Assembly: GCA_028712345.1 (NCBI GenBank)
Contig: JAQTQF010000078.1
Coordinates: forward strand, 1 to 7,766
Length of the DNA stretch: 7,766 bases
Source: Phycisphaerae bacterium
Lineage (GTDB): Bacteria > Planctomycetota > Phycisphaerae > Sedimentisphaerales > UBA12454
Reading direction: 5' to 3'
A program made the position numbers and the translations under genes. How positions within the stretch are numbered: position 1 is the first letter of the stretch; the number at the start of each line of letters is the position of its first letter. This document shows positions 5,315 through 7,766 of this stretch, in pieces. A model generated the notes under the pieces. It made no database searches and was not told the origin of the DNA. It was given only the letters and a program-made list of their open reading frames with translations.

Positions 5315-6691
5315 ATGGACCCGAAGATTTTCAAGGCGTATGACATCAGAGGGCTTTACCCCGACCAGCTGAATGAAGATGCTGCGTGGAAAATAGGCAA
5401 TGCAACAGCTTCCTTTTTAAGATCATTATTACGAGGTTATGAACGAGGTTTGGCCAATCGCCAGAGTCTTTGTGTCGGTCATGATATGAGAACACACAGC
5501 AAGTCTCTTGCCGAGGCTTTGATAGCAGGTATGAATTCTGTTGGCGCCAATGTTATTGATATCGGGATGATAGATACACCCCAGATTTATTTTGCTATAA
5601 ATCATCTTGGTACCTGCGGAGGAGTTCAGGTTACCGCATCGCACAATCCGGCGCAATATAACGGGTTTAAAATTTCAGGCCTTGAGGCAAAGCCGGTTGG
5701 ACAGGATACCGGTCTTAAGGAAATAAAGCATATTGCTACCGCGCTGCTTCACACTCGCGGAGTAATGGACGGCTCGATAGAAAAGTATGACCTGGCAGAG
5801 GCATATAAGCAGCATATATTAAGGTTTCTTGACTCTAAGATAAAACCGCTGAAGATAGTTATTGACGCATCTAATGGTATGGCAGGTAAAATGGTGCCAT
5901 TGATTTTTAACGATATTGGCGTCAGTATTTCAAAACTCAATTTTGAGCACAAGGGAGTTTTTAAGCACGAGCCCAATCCGCTGGTTGAGAGCAATCTTAC
6001 GCAGCTCAAAGCGGCGGTCAAAAAACAAAAGGCCGATATCGGTATCTGCTTTGACGGCGATGCGGACAGGCTGATAATGGTAGATGAAAATGGCGAAACC
6101 ATCGGCTGTGATATACTGACGGCTCTGATGGTGCCTTACTTCCTCAGCAAATCGCCAAATTCAGCGGTTGTTTATGACCTGCGAAGCAGTTGGGTGGTTC
6201 GTGAGGAAATTTTGAAATATAACGGTGTGCCGAGACGCGAAAGAGTGGGGCATTCGTTTATGAAAAAGACGCTGCGAATCGCGAGGGCGGTTTTCGGTGG
6301 TGAGTTGAGCGGGCATTTTTACTATCGTGATAATTTCTTTGCCGATTCAGGTTTTATCACGCTGGTTCATGTTATTAATATTCTAAGCAGGGCATCGGTG
6401 CCTATCAGCGAGCTTGTCAAGCCGTTGAGAAGGTACTTTGCCAGCGGTGAACTGAATTTTGCCGTCGAGGATAAAGATGCGATGATAAAGGAATTAAGTA
6501 AGAGGTTCAGTCAAGGCGATATAGACGACCTTGACGGGACGACGGTTCAATTTAAGGACTGGTGGTTCAACTGCCGACCGAGTAATACCGAGCCGTTGCT
6601 GAGGCTCAATGTTGAGGCAAAAACAAAAGAGCTTCTGGCCAAACAGCTCAAGGAAATAAAAAGTATCCTTGGCGAACCAGTTGACCATTAA
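5315..6691 (+). CDS. Alpha-D-phosphohexomutase (phosphomannomutase/phosphoglucomutase)
   Basis: The enzyme interconverts sugar 6-phosphates and 1-phosphates (mannose and/or glucose) through a phosphoserine and a bisphosphate intermediate. It supplies precursors for nucleotide sugars and so for surface polysaccharide. With the start at 5315 the protein has 458 residues, close to the 463 of Pseudomonas AlgC. All four active-site loops are present: TASHNP at 107-112 with catalytic Ser109, the Mg-binding DGDADR at 247-252, the sugar-specificity loop GGELSGH at 328-334 and the phosphate loop RPSNTEP at 421-427. GELSGH-type loops occur in dual-specificity PMM/PGM enzymes, so the exact sugar is not fixed and manB, algC or pgm would all be guesses. 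The gene appears to be monocistronic, with its own promoter upstream and a palindrome downstream. Confidence 0.95.
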   Translation: MDPKIFKAYDIRGLYPDQLNEDAAWKIGNATASFLRSLLRGYERGLANRQSLCVGHDMRTHSKSLAEALIAGMNSVGANVIDIGMIDTPQIYFAINHLGTCGGVQVTASHNPAQYNGFKISGLEAKPVGQDTGLKEIKHIATALLHTRGVMDGSIEKYDLAEAYKQHILRFLDSKIKPLKIVIDASNGMAGKMVPLIFNDIGVSISKLNFEHKGVFKHEPNPLVESNLTQLKAAVKKQKADIGICFDGDADRLIMVDENGETIGCDILTALMVPYFLSKSPNSAVVYDLRSSWVVREEILKYNGVPRRERVGHSFMKKTLRIARAVFGGELSGHFYYRDNFFADSGFITLVHVINILSRASVPISELVKPLRRYFASGELNFAVEDKDAMIKELSKRFSQGDIDDLDGTTVQFKDWWFNCRPSNTEPLLRLNVEAKTKELLAKQLKEIKSILGEPVDH

Positions 6692-6716
6692 GAAAGAGCA
6701 TAAGAGCAAAAGTCAA

Positions 6717-6746
6717 AAGAGCATAAGACCTAAATCTTATGCTCTT
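6717..6746. terminator. 12-bp perfect hairpin, possible bidirectional transcript end
   Basis: AAGAGCATAAGA (6717-6728) and TCTTATGCTCTT (6735-6746) pair perfectly around a six-base loop, starting 26 bases after the phosphohexomutase stop. The stem is long and lies between convergent genes, where terminators are expected. There is no clean T-tract on the plus strand, so a repeat-derived structure is equally possible. Confidence 0.4.
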
Positions 6747-6768
6747 ATCGCTTACGGCAACCTAAAAT

Positions 6769-6882
6769 GTCATTGTGAGGATCGCAACGACGAATCAATC
6801 TCTATTATTGTTTTGGCATAAGCCATCCCTAAGTGGACAAAAAACGAGATTCTTCGTCCGCCTTCGGCGGACTCAGAATGAC
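6769..6882. repeat. MITE-like element with imperfect terminal inverted repeats
   Basis: The left end 6769-6802 begins GTCATTGTGAG and ends CAATCTC. The right end 6846-6882, reverse complemented, begins GTCATTCTGAG and ends GAATCTC. The interior is about 43 bp and non-coding. The right arm holds a 7-bp hairpin GTCCGCC-TTC-GGCGGAC at 6856-6872. This kind of dispersed palindrome is common in intergenic spacers. Its right-end sequence AATGACAAGT (6877-6886) is identical to 1679-1688 at the right edge of unit A, suggesting shared termini. Confidence 0.6.
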
Positions 6883-6935
6883 AAGTAATATTTTTAGAGA
6901 TACCCTTATGTCTTACGACTTATGCTCTTTTGGTC

Positions 6936-7766
6936 TTATTTATCAAACGGCATTTTGACTCCGCCGGAGGGGGTAAGCTTTGTATCGCTTTGCTGCCTTA
7001 TCGGTTTTTCAGGTTTCTGTTCTTTCTTTTTACAGATAGAACCTTCTGATATTTTGGAAATATCGCCATCCATTAAAACCGCATAGGAAAAGTTCGACAT
7101 AACCTTTGTTATCTTAATTGTTCCGATGGATTCTTCGATTTTTCCGAGCGATTCCTTTGTGTCATAATCGATAATTTCCTCGCCCTGTTTGAGGACATCA
7201 TAAATATCCGAGACAGAAATGTCCTGTCCGCCTTTGTTTATTATGACGACATTATCCGGCAGGATTTTCGCTATTCTGGCAGGATAAAGACTGCCTGTGA
7301 TTCTATCGGTGATTGGGCCGGCGGCTGATTTAATCAATTCTTCGGCAAGAACCAGATAATCGATTTTATCGTCCTGCCATTTCGGCACAAGTTTTCTTAC
7401 ATCCTTGTCTTCGAGATATAATCTTACACTGTCGGCGAGTTTGATTTGGCTTGTTACAGAATTTATGAGTGAGAAATCAATTTTTAGTTTAGCTTCGTGT
7501 TCATAGGTTTTTCTTCCTATGGCTTCAAGATATTTTTCCTTTACGGTTAATTGTGCCTCGGTAACCGTCAGAGTTAGTATGTAATCTGTGCCCAGCAGGT
7601 TTCCTATTTTTGCCTTTTCCTTAAGCGATGCGTCACCGAGCCAGACCAGGCCTTTCTCGGCCATAATTTTATCGATATGGCCCCTGTCGAGGATAGAAAA
7701 TTTGTTTGCTGCCGTTAGTTTAGTGTTCAATATGTGCGTAATTTTCCGCGACAATTCATCATTGCA
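6936..7766 (-). CDS. CsgG-family protein with FlgT-like C-terminal region, 5' end outside the window
   Basis: The frame stays open past the TTG at 7754 (four more codons, C-N-D-E) to the window edge, so the N-terminus, including any lipoprotein signal, is missing. Residue numbers here count from the codon at 7754. The segment FSILDRGHIDKIMAEKG (19-35), followed by IGNLLGTDYILTLTVTEA (50-67), is typical of the CsgG/LpoB-like fold, whose members act at the outer membrane in secretion or envelope assembly. A second region at about 157-232 (YPARIAKILPDNVVIINKGG, then DIYDVL, then SLGKIEESIGTIKITKV) resembles the C-terminal domain of FlgT-like proteins, often found fused to CsgG domains. The tail is charged and proline-rich. 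No csgAB-like or flagellar genes are visible, so curli export is not implied. Confidence 0.78.
   Translation of the reverse strand, partial: CNDELSRKITHILNTKLTAANKFSILDRGHIDKIMAEKGLVWLGDASLKEKAKIGNLLGTDYILTLTVTEAQLTVKEKYLEAIGRKTYEHEAKLKIDFSLINSVTSQIKLADSVRLYLEDKDVRKLVPKWQDDKIDYLVLAEELIKSAAGPITDRITGSLYPARIAKILPDNVVIINKGGQDISVSDIYDVLKQGEEIIDYDTKESLGKIEESIGTIKITKVMSNFSYAVLMDGDISKISEGSICKKKEQKPEKPIRQQSDTKLTPSGGVKMPFDK

Larger units (their letters stand above)
6714..6932. repeat. Outer 14-bp inverted repeat flanking a palindromic element
   Basis: CAAAAGAGCATAAG at 6714-6727 and its perfect reverse complement at 6919-6932 bracket the interval that contains the element at 6769-6882. An 11-bp direct copy of its core, AAGAGCATAAG, is also at 6694-6704. 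The downstream arm ends four bases from the stop of the convergent CsgG-family gene. Confidence 0.65.

Noticed and set aside
7752..7754. TTG at 7754 as the start of the CsgG-family gene
   Set aside because: The frame is open through the last base of the window, and the CsgG N-terminal segment and export signal are missing, so the start lies outside.

Overview
The window reads as chromosomal DNA from a Gram-negative, double-membrane bacterium of moderate GC content. A CsgG-type outer-membrane-associated protein, exported PstS-like binding proteins and a periplasmic dCache-type sensor module support this. The overall flavour (CBS pairs, CsgG with a FlgT-like C-terminus, PstS-like paralogues, REP-type palindromes) resembles uncultured Planctomycetota, but that is an impression and no marker gene fixes the taxon.

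Layout. Positions 1-590 hold the 3' part of a PstS-like periplasmic binding protein gene. Positions 625-1581 encode a membrane-anchored periplasmic sensor with no cytoplasmic output domain. Positions about 1593-2080 hold a compact palindromic element and then a longer version of the same element that carries a GIY-YIG endonuclease gene, broken by a one-base shift in an A7 run. Positions 2102-2956 encode a second, complete PstS-like protein, paralogous to the first but with an altered anion-binding loop. rlmN (3037-4122) lies on the minus strand. A divergent promoter region follows, then two small CBS-pair genes (4344-4763 and 4792-5187), a terminator-like hairpin, a good sigma70-type promoter and an alpha-D-phosphohexomutase gene (5315-6691). 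The convergent intergenic gap 6692-6935 is filled with nested inverted repeats. A CsgG-family gene truncated by the window edge occupies the minus strand from 6936.

How the parts relate. The first three plus-strand genes look like one binding-protein/sensor/binding-protein cluster into which the REP-like/GIY-YIG element was later inserted. rlmN, the CBS genes and the phosphohexomutase look like independent chromosomal genes. The most unusual item is the pair of elements at 1593-2080. They share both ends; in one the ends are separated by about 14 bp and in the other by a complete GIY-YIG reading region, which resembles a minimal non-autonomous element beside its possible autonomous parent.
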